64,000 nt of DNA, from assembly GCA_965222975.1 (NCBI GenBank), contig CBDCVJ010000086.1, positions 372,001 to 436,000 of the forward strand, read 5' to 3'. Below the pieces are notes generated by a model that was given only the letters and a program-made list of their open reading frames with translations, was not told where the DNA came from and searched no databases. The position numbers and the translations under genes are program-made. Position 1 is the stretch's first letter. Each line of letters begins with the position of its first letter. Source of the stretch: UBA6168 sp965222975. GTDB lineage: Bacteria; Bacteroidota; Bacteroidia; Chitinophagales; Saprospiraceae. Below, piece after piece: positions 1 to 7,494 of the stretch.

Positions 1-2
1 CC

Positions 3-506
3 AGAATCGTGCGGCTTCCTTTAAACAAAGTCGGCTCATTAAATAAAATCAATAAGGCTTTTTCCGAACTTGAGCAAAACTACGAGCGGGAACCATCTGC
101 CGAAGAATTGGCGGCACTATTGGAGATACCAACTGAGGAAGTGGAGACTACACTTGGGGTTGCAGCCCGACATGTTTCCATGGATGCCCCTTTTGTGGAC
201 GGTGAAGACAATTCTTTGCTCGACGTTTTGGAAAATAGCCATACGAACAACACGGACAAAGGATTGGCCTATACCGAATCACTGCGTCTGGAAATTGAGC
301 GGTCGCTCAGTACCCTCACCGACCGCCAATGCGACGTGATTAAATTGTATTTTGGAATAGGTATCGAGCATCCGATGTCGTTGGAAGATATAGGCGACAA
401 ATTTGGCCTTACACGTGAACGGGTGCGTCAGATCAAAGACAAGGCCATCAACAAACTCCGCTCGGCCAATCGCAGCAAATTGTTGAAGCATTATTTAGGA
501 GCTTGA
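3..506 (+). CDS. rpoD: Housekeeping RNA polymerase sigma factor (RpoD/SigA), C-terminal part
   Basis: This is the 3' part of the primary sigma factor, which directs RNA polymerase to most promoters. The reading frame is open to the left edge and begins with RIVRLPLNK, a conserved stretch inside sigma-70 region 3, so the true start lies outside the window and the internal GTG at 9 is not a start. Region 3 follows (EREPSAEELAALL), then region 4 with LTDRQCDVIKLYFGIG and the helix-turn-helix SLEDIGDKFGLTRERVRQIK that contacts the -35/-33 element. The stop at 504-506 is followed at once by a 43-bp hairpin. The match to the family is very strong. Confidence 0.95.
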   Translation, partial: RIVRLPLNKVGSLNKINKAFSELEQNYEREPSAEELAALLEIPTEEVETTLGVAARHVSMDAPFVDGEDNSLLDVLENSHTNNTDKGLAYTESLRLEIERSLSTLTDRQCDVIKLYFGIGIEHPMSLEDIGDKFGLTRERVRQIKDKAINKLRSANRSKLLKHYLGA

Positions 507-598
507 TAATGGTGAGAGGTGAATGGTGAATGAAAAGAGGCATAAATGGAATGGACCATTTATGCCTCTTTTCATTCACCATTCACCTCTCACCATTA
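507..598. repeat. Perfect 43-bp inverted repeat filling a convergent gap
   Basis: Arms 507-549 and 556-598 are perfectly complementary, with a 6-nt loop. The left arm begins one base after the rpoD stop and the right arm ends one base before the stop of the converging gene, so the hairpin is almost the entire intergenic space. It is built from repeated words such as GGTGAATGG. It could act as a bidirectional terminator, but the stem is far longer than a normal intrinsic terminator and has no clear T-tract. Confidence 0.9.
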
Positions 599-599
599 A

Positions 600-1574
600 T
601 CATTTCAAAACTACTCCCATGCTATTATTCTTTCGGTCACATTCATCAGCAAATTGTTGGCTTTCGAGGGAAAGGATAAGGCTTTTCATGTACCTTGTTT
701 TTTTGCGGATATCCAGTTTGATTTGGGCAGTGACCTGTTCCCCTTTATTCAATTCGTTGACTTTTCTGACCTCTTCTGTGATGGCTTCCCTACCGATGGG
801 TATGGCTCCCCGGGTAAGCGTAGTGACACCTGATATGTATGCACTGACAACAAGATTGTCGTTTTTGTCGGACGTTTTTCCAAAGAGATAAAAAGTGCCT
901 TCCCCTTGGTTGGTTATGGAATACTGGAGCGTGGCCCATTTATCGTCTTCTTTGATTATTTTAATATCAGTGATTAAAATGTCGGGACAAGGAGCCTTTT
1001 CTTTTATAGGTTCATGTATTGGTTGGCCACCTTTTTCGCTCCATTCGTTGTTGGGCAAAGAAGGTGCCTCCATTGTTTTCCATGACAGGCTATTGGCCGA
1101 TTCTTCGGATTTCTTATGTTCTGGTCGCGCAGCGACAGGTGGTTTGGGCGTGGTTTTCTTCGGAGGGGTTGGCAGCACGTTAGGGATTTTTAATTCCATC
1201 CCTTTGATGGATTTGCCAGCTTCCAATTTAAATTTTTCTTTGGCCAGTTGACGTTGGATATTTCCGCGGTAGCCACCGAGTTTTGCCTTAAAGATGGATT
1301 TATCAAAATTGAATACGACCCAATGTTCCGTACCTTCCCGACCCATGTCCACATTCATCCTACCTGAATTGACAACCGTGAAACTGATTTTCACCCAATC
1401 TTTATTTTCTTTTATCAATCTGAAATCAGTCAACTCCAAACGGTACCCTCGGTATTTTATTGAGTCCTTATTTGAGGCATTGATGTGGGGCTTAGAAGCA
1501 GAAAAGCCATTGCCAAGAAGAGCAACGGGCAGCAGAAAAAAGCAGCTCAATAAAAGTATGTTTAATTGCTTCAT
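600..1574 (-). CDS. Secreted protein with two copies of one domain
   Basis: The function is not recognised. The ATG at 1574 is preferred because it gives a clean signal peptide (MKQLNILLLSCFFLLPVAL); the longer frame adds a charged, unlikely leader. The 324-residue product has two similar segments. One contains DFRLIKENKDWVKISFTVVNSG and the other DIKIIKEDDKWATLQYSITNQG, each followed by a beta-rich stretch and a segment on charge and chain spacing, so the domain is duplicated. A proline-rich linker (VLPTPPKKTTPKPPVAARP) joins them. The pattern resembles small immunoglobulin-like or CARDB-like modules, but that is an inference. It is convergent with rpoD and downstream of the Lrp gene. Confidence 0.75.
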   Translation of the reverse strand: MKQLNILLLSCFFLLPVALLGNGFSASKPHINASNKDSIKYRGYRLELTDFRLIKENKDWVKISFTVVNSGRMNVDMGREGTEHWVVFNFDKSIFKAKLGGYRGNIQRQLAKEKFKLEAGKSIKGMELKIPNVLPTPPKKTTPKPPVAARPEHKKSEESANSLSWKTMEAPSLPNNEWSEKGGQPIHEPIKEKAPCPDILITDIKIIKEDDKWATLQYSITNQGEGTFYLFGKTSDKNDNLVVSAYISGVTTLTRGAIPIGREAITEEVRKVNELNKGEQVTAQIKLDIRKKTRYMKSLILSLESQQFADECDRKNNSMGVVLK

Positions 1575-1628
1575 TATCACGATTGCATATTCTTTTCCTT
1601 TGGTATATCTGATGTAAAAGATCGGCTT

Positions 1629-1674
1629 AGGAATGGTGACCAAATAAATGCATATTTATTTGGTCACCATTCCT
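1629..1674. repeat. 21-bp inverted repeat, probable terminator of the Lrp gene
   Basis: Arms 1629-1649 and 1654-1674 are perfectly complementary around the loop GCAT. It lies between the stop of the Lrp-type regulator and the start of the downstream gene, both on the minus strand. Confidence 0.8.
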
Positions 1675-1715
1675 TAGGATATGATCGCAAACAAGAGAGG
1701 GAGGTTACTGATTTT

Positions 1716-2189
1716 TCACAACTTTTCATCTTCATCCAAAATGTCAACGGGCCTGTCAATACTTTCCTCAAGGGCTATAAAAGTTTCCGTTCGCTGGATG
1801 CCCGGAATTTTTTGAATGGTATCATGTAGCACATCTTTCAGGTGATTGGTGTCCCGGCAATAGATTTTTGCAAAAATATTGTAAAGCCCTGTAGTATAGA
1901 ATGCTTCCACCACTTCCGGTATTTTTTTCAGCTCTTCGGCCACATCATCAAACAATGAGCCTTTATCGAGATAAATGCCGAGGAAGGCGCAAATATCATA
2001 CCCCAGCTTGGTGTGGTCAACTGTTAAGGTGGCACCTTTCACCAATCCCATTTCCCTCAATTTTTTCATCCTGACATGGATCGTCCCACCAGAGACAAAT
2101 AGTTTTTTGGCTAAATCAGTATAAGATTGTTCGGCGTCATGCATTAAGGCAGAAAGGATCTGCCGGTCGAGTTTGTCTATTCCGCTCAT
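1716..2189 (-). CDS. Lrp/AsnC family transcriptional regulator
   Basis: A 157-residue protein of the usual Lrp/AsnC length. It opens with the typical IDKLDRQILSALMHDAEQSY and an N-terminal winged helix-turn-helix (residues about 5-65, SYTDLAKKLFVSGGTIHVRMKKL). A C-terminal RAM ligand-binding domain (about 70-150) ends in a strand with TETFIALEE. Members bind amino acids and form octamers that wrap DNA. Which ligand or genes it controls cannot be read here. The neighbouring S41 protease is divergent, across a 480-bp gap that holds a palindrome near this gene's start. Confidence 0.93.
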   Translation of the reverse strand: MSGIDKLDRQILSALMHDAEQSYTDLAKKLFVSGGTIHVRMKKLREMGLVKGATLTVDHTKLGYDICAFLGIYLDKGSLFDDVAEELKKIPEVVEAFYTTGLYNIFAKIYCRDTNHLKDVLHDTIQKIPGIQRTETFIALEESIDRPVDILDEDEKL

Positions 2190-2195
2190 TTATGG

Positions 2196-2266
2196 AAAGT
2201 TGGTTGACGGTTGACGGCGGGTGGTTGATGGCTACTGCCGTCAACCACCCGCCGTCAACCAACTTT
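2196..2266. repeat. Imperfect inverted repeat upstream of the Lrp gene
   Basis: Arms AAAGTTGGTTGAC...GGCGGGTGGTTGA and its complement differ by one extra 7-base GGTTGAC unit in the left arm, so the arms appear to change length by tandem duplication of a short word. It starts 7 bases upstream of the Lrp start codon. The rest of the gap to 2672 holds only a candidate promoter. Confidence 0.75.
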
Positions 2267-2463
2267 AAAACAAATGTCTCATTTTGTTGATAGATTTCCA
2301 GATGGGCTTTAAATAAAATATTAGGTAACGGGGCATCTCTTTATGCTTTTGTATTTCTCTTGAAGAAAATACCTATCTTTTAAAGCAACGATTGATAGTT
2401 AACATTGTTATTTTTTCTAACCCACAAAACCCGTTCATATCTTTACAAATTGCCCTAATTACT

Positions 2464-2494
2464 TTTTATGTGAACAAAGCATTTCGTTATTTTG
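2464..2494 (+). promoter_or_regulatory. Candidate Bacteroidota promoter for the S41 protease gene
   Basis: TTTT at 2464-2467, a 19-base spacer and TTATTTTG at 2487-2494 approximate the Bacteroidota consensus TTTG-N19-TANNTTTG, with two mismatches. It would start transcription near 2501, about 170 bases before the ATG. This is inferred from the pattern only. Confidence 0.35.
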
Positions 2495-2672
2495 GCGGAA
2501 ATATTGTTTTATAGTAAAGTGTCTGGGATCAAAAGACAGGGATCATACAGGTATTGCCGGATCAAAAATGATTTAAATTAATTTGAGAAAAGGCTGGCCC
2601 TTCAAATCTCTGCCGCCTCCAAATGAGACTGAACGCCAAAAAGAAAGAACAAACCGATATAATCATCCCGCA

Positions 2673-4367
2673 ATGGACAAAGAATTAAATACTGCACCTA
2701 AGAAATTGAATATATGGCTGCCATTGTTATTCTCCTTGGTACTGGTAGTGGGTATGTTGATTGGCACGAAAATGCAGCATAACCCGCCAACGGTAGCTAC
2801 CATTGAAATGCCCAAAAAGGAGGACTTGCCACCAAGCGTCATGGGACAGGGCAAATTGGAAGAATTGATCCGGTATATCGAGGCCCGTTATGTTGATGAC
2901 GTGAACAAAGACGAACTGGTCAAAGAAGCCATTGACAATATCCTATTCCAACTCGATCCACATTCCAATTACATTTCAGCAGAACAACTCAAATCGGTCA
3001 ACGACCAGCTCGAAGGTCATTTCGATGGCATCGGAATTGAATTTATCGTCGTGGACGATACAGTGATGATCGTCAAAACGATGAAAGATGGCCCTTCGGA
3101 AAAAGCAGGTTTGCAGGCAGGTGATAAAATCGTCGAAATTGAAGACTCCCTGACTGTTGGGGATAATATTGATTACGAAGGCATTTTGGCCAAACTAAAA
3201 GGGACAAAGGGCACTAAGGTATCGGTAGGCGTCAGACGGTTGGGAGAGGAAGACTTGCTGCACTATACAGTGACGCGAGATAAAATACCTGTTAAAAGTA
3301 TTGAGGTGGCTTATATGATTGATGATAAAACAGGCCTCATCAAGGTCAACCGTTTCACCGCCAGTACGTATCAGGAGTTTATGGAAGCCTTGGAGGATTT
3401 GGTAGTAAACGATTCCCTTCAACACTTGCTAATTGACCTGAGGGATAACCCCGGTGGATACTTGAATGAAGCCACCAATATTCTTAGCCAATTATTTAAT
3501 GAAAAAGATAAGCTGCTTGTTTACACGGAAGGTGTGAACGTCAGCCGCAGTGAGTATAAATCTACGGGCCGCAACTTTTACGATCTGAACAACATCGCTG
3601 TGCTGGTTGATGAAGGCTCCGCTTCCGCCTCGGAAATATTGGCTGGGGCCATTCAGGATTGGGACAGGGGCATCATCGTTGGCCGAAGGACATTTGGAAA
3701 AGGGTTGGTGCAGGAGCAATACCGCCTGCGGGACGGGTCGGCCATCCGATTGACCATCGCCCGTTATTTTACCCCTTCGGGTCGCTGTATTCAAAAACCC
3801 TATGATAGTAAAGAACAATATGACGGCGACCTCGCCGACCGGACAATCAATGGTGAACTGTACGGTAATGCAGAATTTGAAATTGTTGATACTACGAAAT
3901 ACTATACCGGTTCAGGCCGGACCGTTTATGGCGGCGGTGGCATCATACCCGATGTATTTGTCCCGCTCGACAGCAACCTCATGCGGGCGGATTTTTTGAC
4001 CCTGCGTCAATATGTACAGCCTTTTGCATTCCGATATATTGAAAAACACCGGGAAGATTGGGCCGATAAACAACTTTTGGATTTCGTAAAAGATTTCTCG
4101 GTAGAGGATGATCTAATGAAGGAATTCTATCTCTACGCTGATGCTAAAGCAAAAATGAAGCAGGATCGGCTTATCAGGAGGTTGGATGTAGAAATGAGAA
4201 AATATATCAAAGCGACCATCGCCCACCAACTTTGGTCAGAAACGGGCTATTTCATGGTATTGAATGAAACTGATCCGGTGGTGGCAAAGGCCCTGGAGCT
4301 TATGTCAGAAGATGATCCACTTTCTGCGCTCAATAACTCACCAGAAACAAAGGCCAGTTCGAATTGA
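2673..4367 (+). CDS. S41 family C-terminal processing peptidase
   Basis: A periplasmic serine protease of the CtpA/Prc type that trims or degrades envelope proteins from the C-terminus. The ATG at 2673 is preferred over an upstream TTG at 2583, because it places a membrane anchor (LNIWLPLLFSLVLVVGMLIG) near the N-terminus. Then come a PDZ domain (DGPSEKAGLQAGDKIVEIED) and the S41 core. The core has LRDNPGGYLNEA, the active-site serine region DEGSASASEILAGA (around residue 315) and the lysine in RRTFGKGLVQ (around 344). It is 564 residues long and the catalytic motifs are intact. A roughly 180-residue C-terminal extension follows the protease core. It is a single gene, convergent with the two-component pair. 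Confidence 0.95.
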   Translation: MDKELNTAPKKLNIWLPLLFSLVLVVGMLIGTKMQHNPPTVATIEMPKKEDLPPSVMGQGKLEELIRYIEARYVDDVNKDELVKEAIDNILFQLDPHSNYISAEQLKSVNDQLEGHFDGIGIEFIVVDDTVMIVKTMKDGPSEKAGLQAGDKIVEIEDSLTVGDNIDYEGILAKLKGTKGTKVSVGVRRLGEEDLLHYTVTRDKIPVKSIEVAYMIDDKTGLIKVNRFTASTYQEFMEALEDLVVNDSLQHLLIDLRDNPGGYLNEATNILSQLFNEKDKLLVYTEGVNVSRSEYKSTGRNFYDLNNIAVLVDEGSASASEILAGAIQDWDRGIIVGRRTFGKGLVQEQYRLRDGSAIRLTIARYFTPSGRCIQKPYDSKEQYDGDLADRTINGELYGNAEFEIVDTTKYYTGSGRTVYGGGGIIPDVFVPLDSNLMRADFLTLRQYVQPFAFRYIEKHREDWADKQLLDFVKDFSVEDDLMKEFYLYADAKAKMKQDRLIRRLDVEMRKYIKATIAHQLWSETGYFMVLNETDPVVAKALELMSEDDPLSALNNSPETKASSN

Positions 4368-4393
4368 ATCGGTAAATCAAAGCCTTACAGATG

Positions 4394-4536
4394 TTAAGTA
4401 GGTGAATGAATATAATCGACACTTTTTCGCTTTATTGCTATTAGCCTTTTGCTTTTAGCTATTAAAAGCCAATAGCAAAAAGCCAACAGCTAATGACATT
4501 TATAAAAAGTGTCGATTATTTCATTCAACCTACTTA
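4394..4536. repeat. Nested inverted repeat between convergent genes
   Basis: The outer arms (about 33 bp each) begin TTAAGTAGGT and end ACCTACTTAA, with about 30 positions paired. A second, looser inverted repeat built from GCTATTAGCC/GCCAATAGC words lies inside. It nearly fills the 172-bp space between the protease stop and the response-regulator stop, ending 3 bases from the latter. Confidence 0.8.
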
Positions 4537-4539
4537 AAA

Positions 4540-5220
4540 TCATCCTGTAAACTTATATCCAACTCCCCGCACCGAGTGGAAATAAACTGGGCTCCGCTGG
4601 TCTTCCTCAAAATATTTACGGAAAGAAAGGATGAAATTATCAATCGTCCGGGTAGATGGGAAAACATCATAGCCCCACACTGATTGCAGTATCTGGTGTC
4701 GTGACACTACCTCATTGTTGCGGTCTATCAACAGCTTGAGCAGCATCGCCTCTTTTTTTGTCAAAAGAAAATCACCTTGGACGCCCGTTGCTTCGTAAGT
4801 GCGGAAATTGACCTTGTTTTTCCCAAATTCATAAATTTCAGGTGTGTTCTCAGGCGCCTTGCTGGTTCGGCGGATGAGGTTGTTCACACGCAGTAAGAGT
4901 TCTTCCAAATGGAACGGCTTGGTCAGGTAGTCATCGGCACCACGTTTCAATCCAGCGATCTTGTCGTTCATGCCATCTTTGGCAGTCAGGAAAATCACAG
5001 GCACTTCCATATTGGTCAGCCTTATTTGCTCACAGATTTGAAAGCCGTCCACCTCTGGCAGCATCACATCGAGGATGATGAGGTCGAAATGTTCCTCCTC
5101 AAAATGTTTGATGGCTTTGCGGCCATTGTCTGTGGCGACCACTTCATAGTCTTCCAGTTCGAGGTTCATCTTCACGACGTCCCTGATGTTTTCTTCATCT
5201 TCAACGAGTAATATTCGCAT
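4540..5220 (-). CDS. OmpR/PhoB family response regulator
   Basis: A 226-residue response regulator with an N-terminal receiver domain: acidic pocket VEDEE, phosphoacceptor D51 in LIILDVMLPE, T79 and K101. The C-terminal winged-helix DNA-binding domain contains TRTIDNFILSFRKYFE and ends HSVRGVGYKFTG. The histidine kinase lies 83 bases upstream on the same strand, so the two form a cognate pair in kinase-then-regulator order. The signal and targets are unknown. Confidence 0.95.
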   Translation of the reverse strand: MRILLVEDEENIRDVVKMNLELEDYEVVATDNGRKAIKHFEEEHFDLIILDVMLPEVDGFQICEQIRLTNMEVPVIFLTAKDGMNDKIAGLKRGADDYLTKPFHLEELLLRVNNLIRRTSKAPENTPEIYEFGKNKVNFRTYEATGVQGDFLLTKKEAMLLKLLIDRNNEVVSRHQILQSVWGYDVFPSTRTIDNFILSFRKYFEEDQRSPVYFHSVRGVGYKFTG

Positions 5221-5229
5221 GGTTGGTGT

Positions 5230-5328
5230 ATTAGTGAATTGGGAATTGGAGGAATTGGGGGGACTTTTGACTAATATACCAATTCCCCAATTCCCTCAAT
5301 TTACTAATTCCCCAATTTCCCAATTCCA
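5230..5328. repeat. GAATTGGG-type inverted repeat between kinase and regulator genes
   Basis: The left arm starts near 5230 with TTAGTGAATTGGGAATTGG and the right arm is the imperfect complement, with a further partial copy to 5328. It sits inside a two-gene operon. Its right end encodes the last seven residues of the histidine kinase (GIGKLGN). It belongs to the same family as the repeat at 41464-41549. Confidence 0.8.
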
Positions 5329-6308
5329 AATTCAATTCTAAAAACAGTGCCTTGGGGTTTATTTTCTAAAATCTTTATTTGCCCCTTATGTGCTTTTACA
5401 ATCTGGTTGACGATGAACAGGCCGAGGCCAGTTCCTTTTGTTCTACGGGTTTCTTCACTGCCCACCCGATAAAATTTCTCAAAAACCCTTTTGCGCTCGT
5501 TCGGAGGAATGCCTACGCCTTGATCGGCAATGGTCAAAGAAACGTTTTTTCCATTGGCTTCGAGGCGTATATCAATTTCGGGAGTATTTTCAGAATACTT
5601 TACTGCATTGTCCACCAAGTTATTGAACAGAAGGGTCATGCTTGCCCGATCTAATTTCAGCAAAGGTAAAAATCCTTTTTTTTCAAAATGTAAATTGGCC
5701 TTGTGATGTCTGTTTTTTGCCTTGGCCAACAAGTCCTCCACTAATTCTCCCAGGTTGATTTCTTCGAAATCCGGTTGATAGGCGGTTTCCAGTTTTGCCG
5801 TGAGCAACAGGTTTTCTACCAATTGCAACAACCGCTCATTTTCCTTCAAGGCAGTGCCAGCCAGTTGGTTGGATTTTTCTTTTGGCAAATCTCTTTTCAT
5901 CAGCGTTTCCAAAACCAACTGGATGGATGCGATGGGGGATTTCAGCTCGTGGGTAATAGCAAGCAAGAAATTACGCTGCTGCTGGTTCGCCTGCACCTGT
6001 CGGTAATAACTTTTATGGATGAACCAAATGCCTGCCACGAGGGTCAATACAAAAACGCTGGCCTCGCCGAAGATCATCTGCTCCTGCCGTTTATAGGCAT
6101 TGTGGAGTTCTTGGTATTGGGCTGTATTTACAAAATCTTTGTTGCTTTTGATTTTCCCTTCTGCCGCCATTACGAGCTGTGCCAATTCTTGCTTGGCATG
6201 GAAGGCGTCCTTGTTTTTGGTAAACAACAACAAGGCCCACCACGTAAATGCCAACAGCATGTACGCCATAACGATGTAGGAAAATAAGCGGAGTTTTTGG
6301 TTTTGCAT
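5304..6308 (-). CDS. Membrane sensor histidine kinase
   Basis: A 334-residue sensor kinase. Two membrane segments (about 9-30 and 83-99) bracket a roughly 50-residue extracytoplasmic part. The dimerisation helix carries H120 in LLAITHELKSPIASIQ. The ATPase domain has the N box (LFNNLVDNAVKYSE), G1 (DQGVGIP) and G2 (GTGLGLFI). There is no recognisable HAMP domain between TM2 and the H box, only about 20 residues. The C-terminal tail GIGKLGN is encoded by an intergenic repeat. It presumably phosphorylates the regulator encoded immediately downstream. Confidence 0.94.
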   Translation of the reverse strand: MQNQKLRLFSYIVMAYMLLAFTWWALLLFTKNKDAFHAKQELAQLVMAAEGKIKSNKDFVNTAQYQELHNAYKRQEQMIFGEASVFVLTLVAGIWFIHKSYYRQVQANQQQRNFLLAITHELKSPIASIQLVLETLMKRDLPKEKSNQLAGTALKENERLLQLVENLLLTAKLETAYQPDFEEINLGELVEDLLAKAKNRHHKANLHFEKKGFLPLLKLDRASMTLLFNNLVDNAVKYSENTPEIDIRLEANGKNVSLTIADQGVGIPPNERKRVFEKFYRVGSEETRRTKGTGLGLFIVNQIVKAHKGQIKILENKPQGTVFRIEFGIGKLGN

Positions 6309-6373
6309 AACAGGTGCAAAAGAAGGGAATTTAGAGATTTTATGGAAAGGATAGGGAAGAATGGAAAACTGTT

Positions 6374-6616
6374 TTAAGATTCTTTCGGGAAGTCTAGGTC
6401 AAACAATTCCTTCGGATGGATTTCAAGTGCATTTGCAATCTGTAGTATTTGACTGATACTGGTATTGATAACACCCCGCTCGATGCGGCTGATCTGGCTG
6501 AGTTCCAGATCAGCGGCAAAAGCCAGCTTCTCTTGCGTCAGGTCTTTCGATTTCCTGATTTTCCGCAAGTGCTGCCCGAAGGCTTTGATTGCCGCTTCGT
6601 GACGAGTGTACTTCAC
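6374..6616 (-). CDS. Small XRE-type helix-turn-helix regulator
   Basis: An 80-residue single-domain regulator. The HTH occupies residues about 15-70, with LRKIRKSKDLTQEKLAFAADL and SQISRIERGVINTSI, as in Cro/C1 proteins. It has no partner toxin or methylase next to it. A perfect 14-bp palindrome (6652-6665) lies 36 bases upstream, where a promoter should be, suggesting autoregulation and perhaps control of the divergent gene at 6745. Confidence 0.92.
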   Translation of the reverse strand: MKYTRHEAAIKAFGQHLRKIRKSKDLTQEKLAFAADLELSQISRIERGVINTSISQILQIANALEIHPKELFDLDFPKES

Positions 6617-6651
6617 AGCAGCAACATGGGGAGAGTGTGGAAAAATTATAT

Positions 6652-6665
6652 AGGCAAATTTGCCT
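6652..6665. promoter_or_regulatory. Perfect 14-bp palindrome, candidate XRE operator
   Basis: AGGCAAATTTGCCT lies in the 128-bp divergent space between the XRE regulator and the T9SS gene at 6745. On the minus strand it is followed directly by TATATAAT, a plausible -10 region of the regulator's own promoter. Its size and symmetry fit an HTH dimer site; binding by this regulator is inferred. Confidence 0.5.
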
Positions 6666-6744
6666 TGTTTTGACTTTGATCACTTATCTTCGTTGTATTG
6701 TTTCACTCTTTCTGGTTGTTGCTCTTCTAATTGGGTTAAATTAA

Positions 6745-7494
6745 ATGATTGAAGACAGCAGCTCTGAAAACCAAAACCTTGCTCACAACATAAAATCCAT
6801 TACAACCTTGTTGTTTGTGGTTCTTGCATTTGCGCTAAATGTAAAATCACAATGTTACCTTGAAAACCTTACGTGCGGGACATTAAAAGCTTCTCTAGAA
6901 AATGTCCCAGATCAGTTTTTGAAAATTCCTACCGCTACAACTACATTCCGAAGTGTTTCTGAAAAAATCGATGCTCAGTTGACTTTCTCCCTTGAAAAAG
7001 AGATTGCCACAGGCATCTGGAAAAAAGTAAATCAGGTCAAAACAGATGCATCCGAGGTTCTTTTTGAGAACCTGAACACTGGAACTTACCGAGTCACTAC
7101 GATTGCCAACAACTCCATCAAAAAGGTAAGGACAAAAGTCCATACCCACGAAAAAGGGTTCGACCCTAAATTCGATGGTTTTTCTTCCAATGCCGTTAAG
7201 GTTGCCAACTGTAGTGGTTTTCTTGGTAATGATTCTCAGAATGCTCCGAAACGCATTTCCGTATTTCCCAATCCCACCAAAGACGTGATCCACGTCGCTG
7301 GCATTCCTGCTGACTATGAAATGGTAACAGCATTGCTTTATAACCTAAATGGTCGTGCCTTATTGGAAAGGGACTTTGATACAGGGGCTTTTGAGATTAA
7401 AATCCCCCACTTAGCAGAAGGCATCTATTTGCTGAAATTGAAAGGTGCTGACAACACCGAACTGGTTGTCAAAAAAATAACCATAGTTCGGTAA
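6745..7494 (+). CDS. Small T9SS type A cargo protein
   Basis: A 249-residue secreted protein. The N-terminus has a hydrophobic signal segment (ITTLLFVVLAFALNVKSQ). The C-terminal 80 residues form a type A T9SS sorting domain, with ISVFPNPTKDVIHV, a central YNLNGRALLERDF and the terminal LAEGIYLLKLKG...VVKKITIVR. The middle (about 30-165) is a beta-rich region of no recognised family containing ENLNTGTYRVTT. The protein is expected to be exported through the outer membrane and anchored or released at the surface. Confidence 0.85.
   Translation: MIEDSSSENQNLAHNIKSITTLLFVVLAFALNVKSQCYLENLTCGTLKASLENVPDQFLKIPTATTTFRSVSEKIDAQLTFSLEKEIATGIWKKVNQVKTDASEVLFENLNTGTYRVTTIANNSIKKVRTKVHTHEKGFDPKFDGFSSNAVKVANCSGFLGNDSQNAPKRISVFPNPTKDVIHVAGIPADYEMVTALLYNLNGRALLERDFDTGAFEIKIPHLAEGIYLLKLKGADNTELVVKKITIVR

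Noticed and set aside
5304..6308. HAMP domain in the histidine kinase
   Set aside because: Only about 20 residues separate TM2 from the H box, too few for a HAMP domain.
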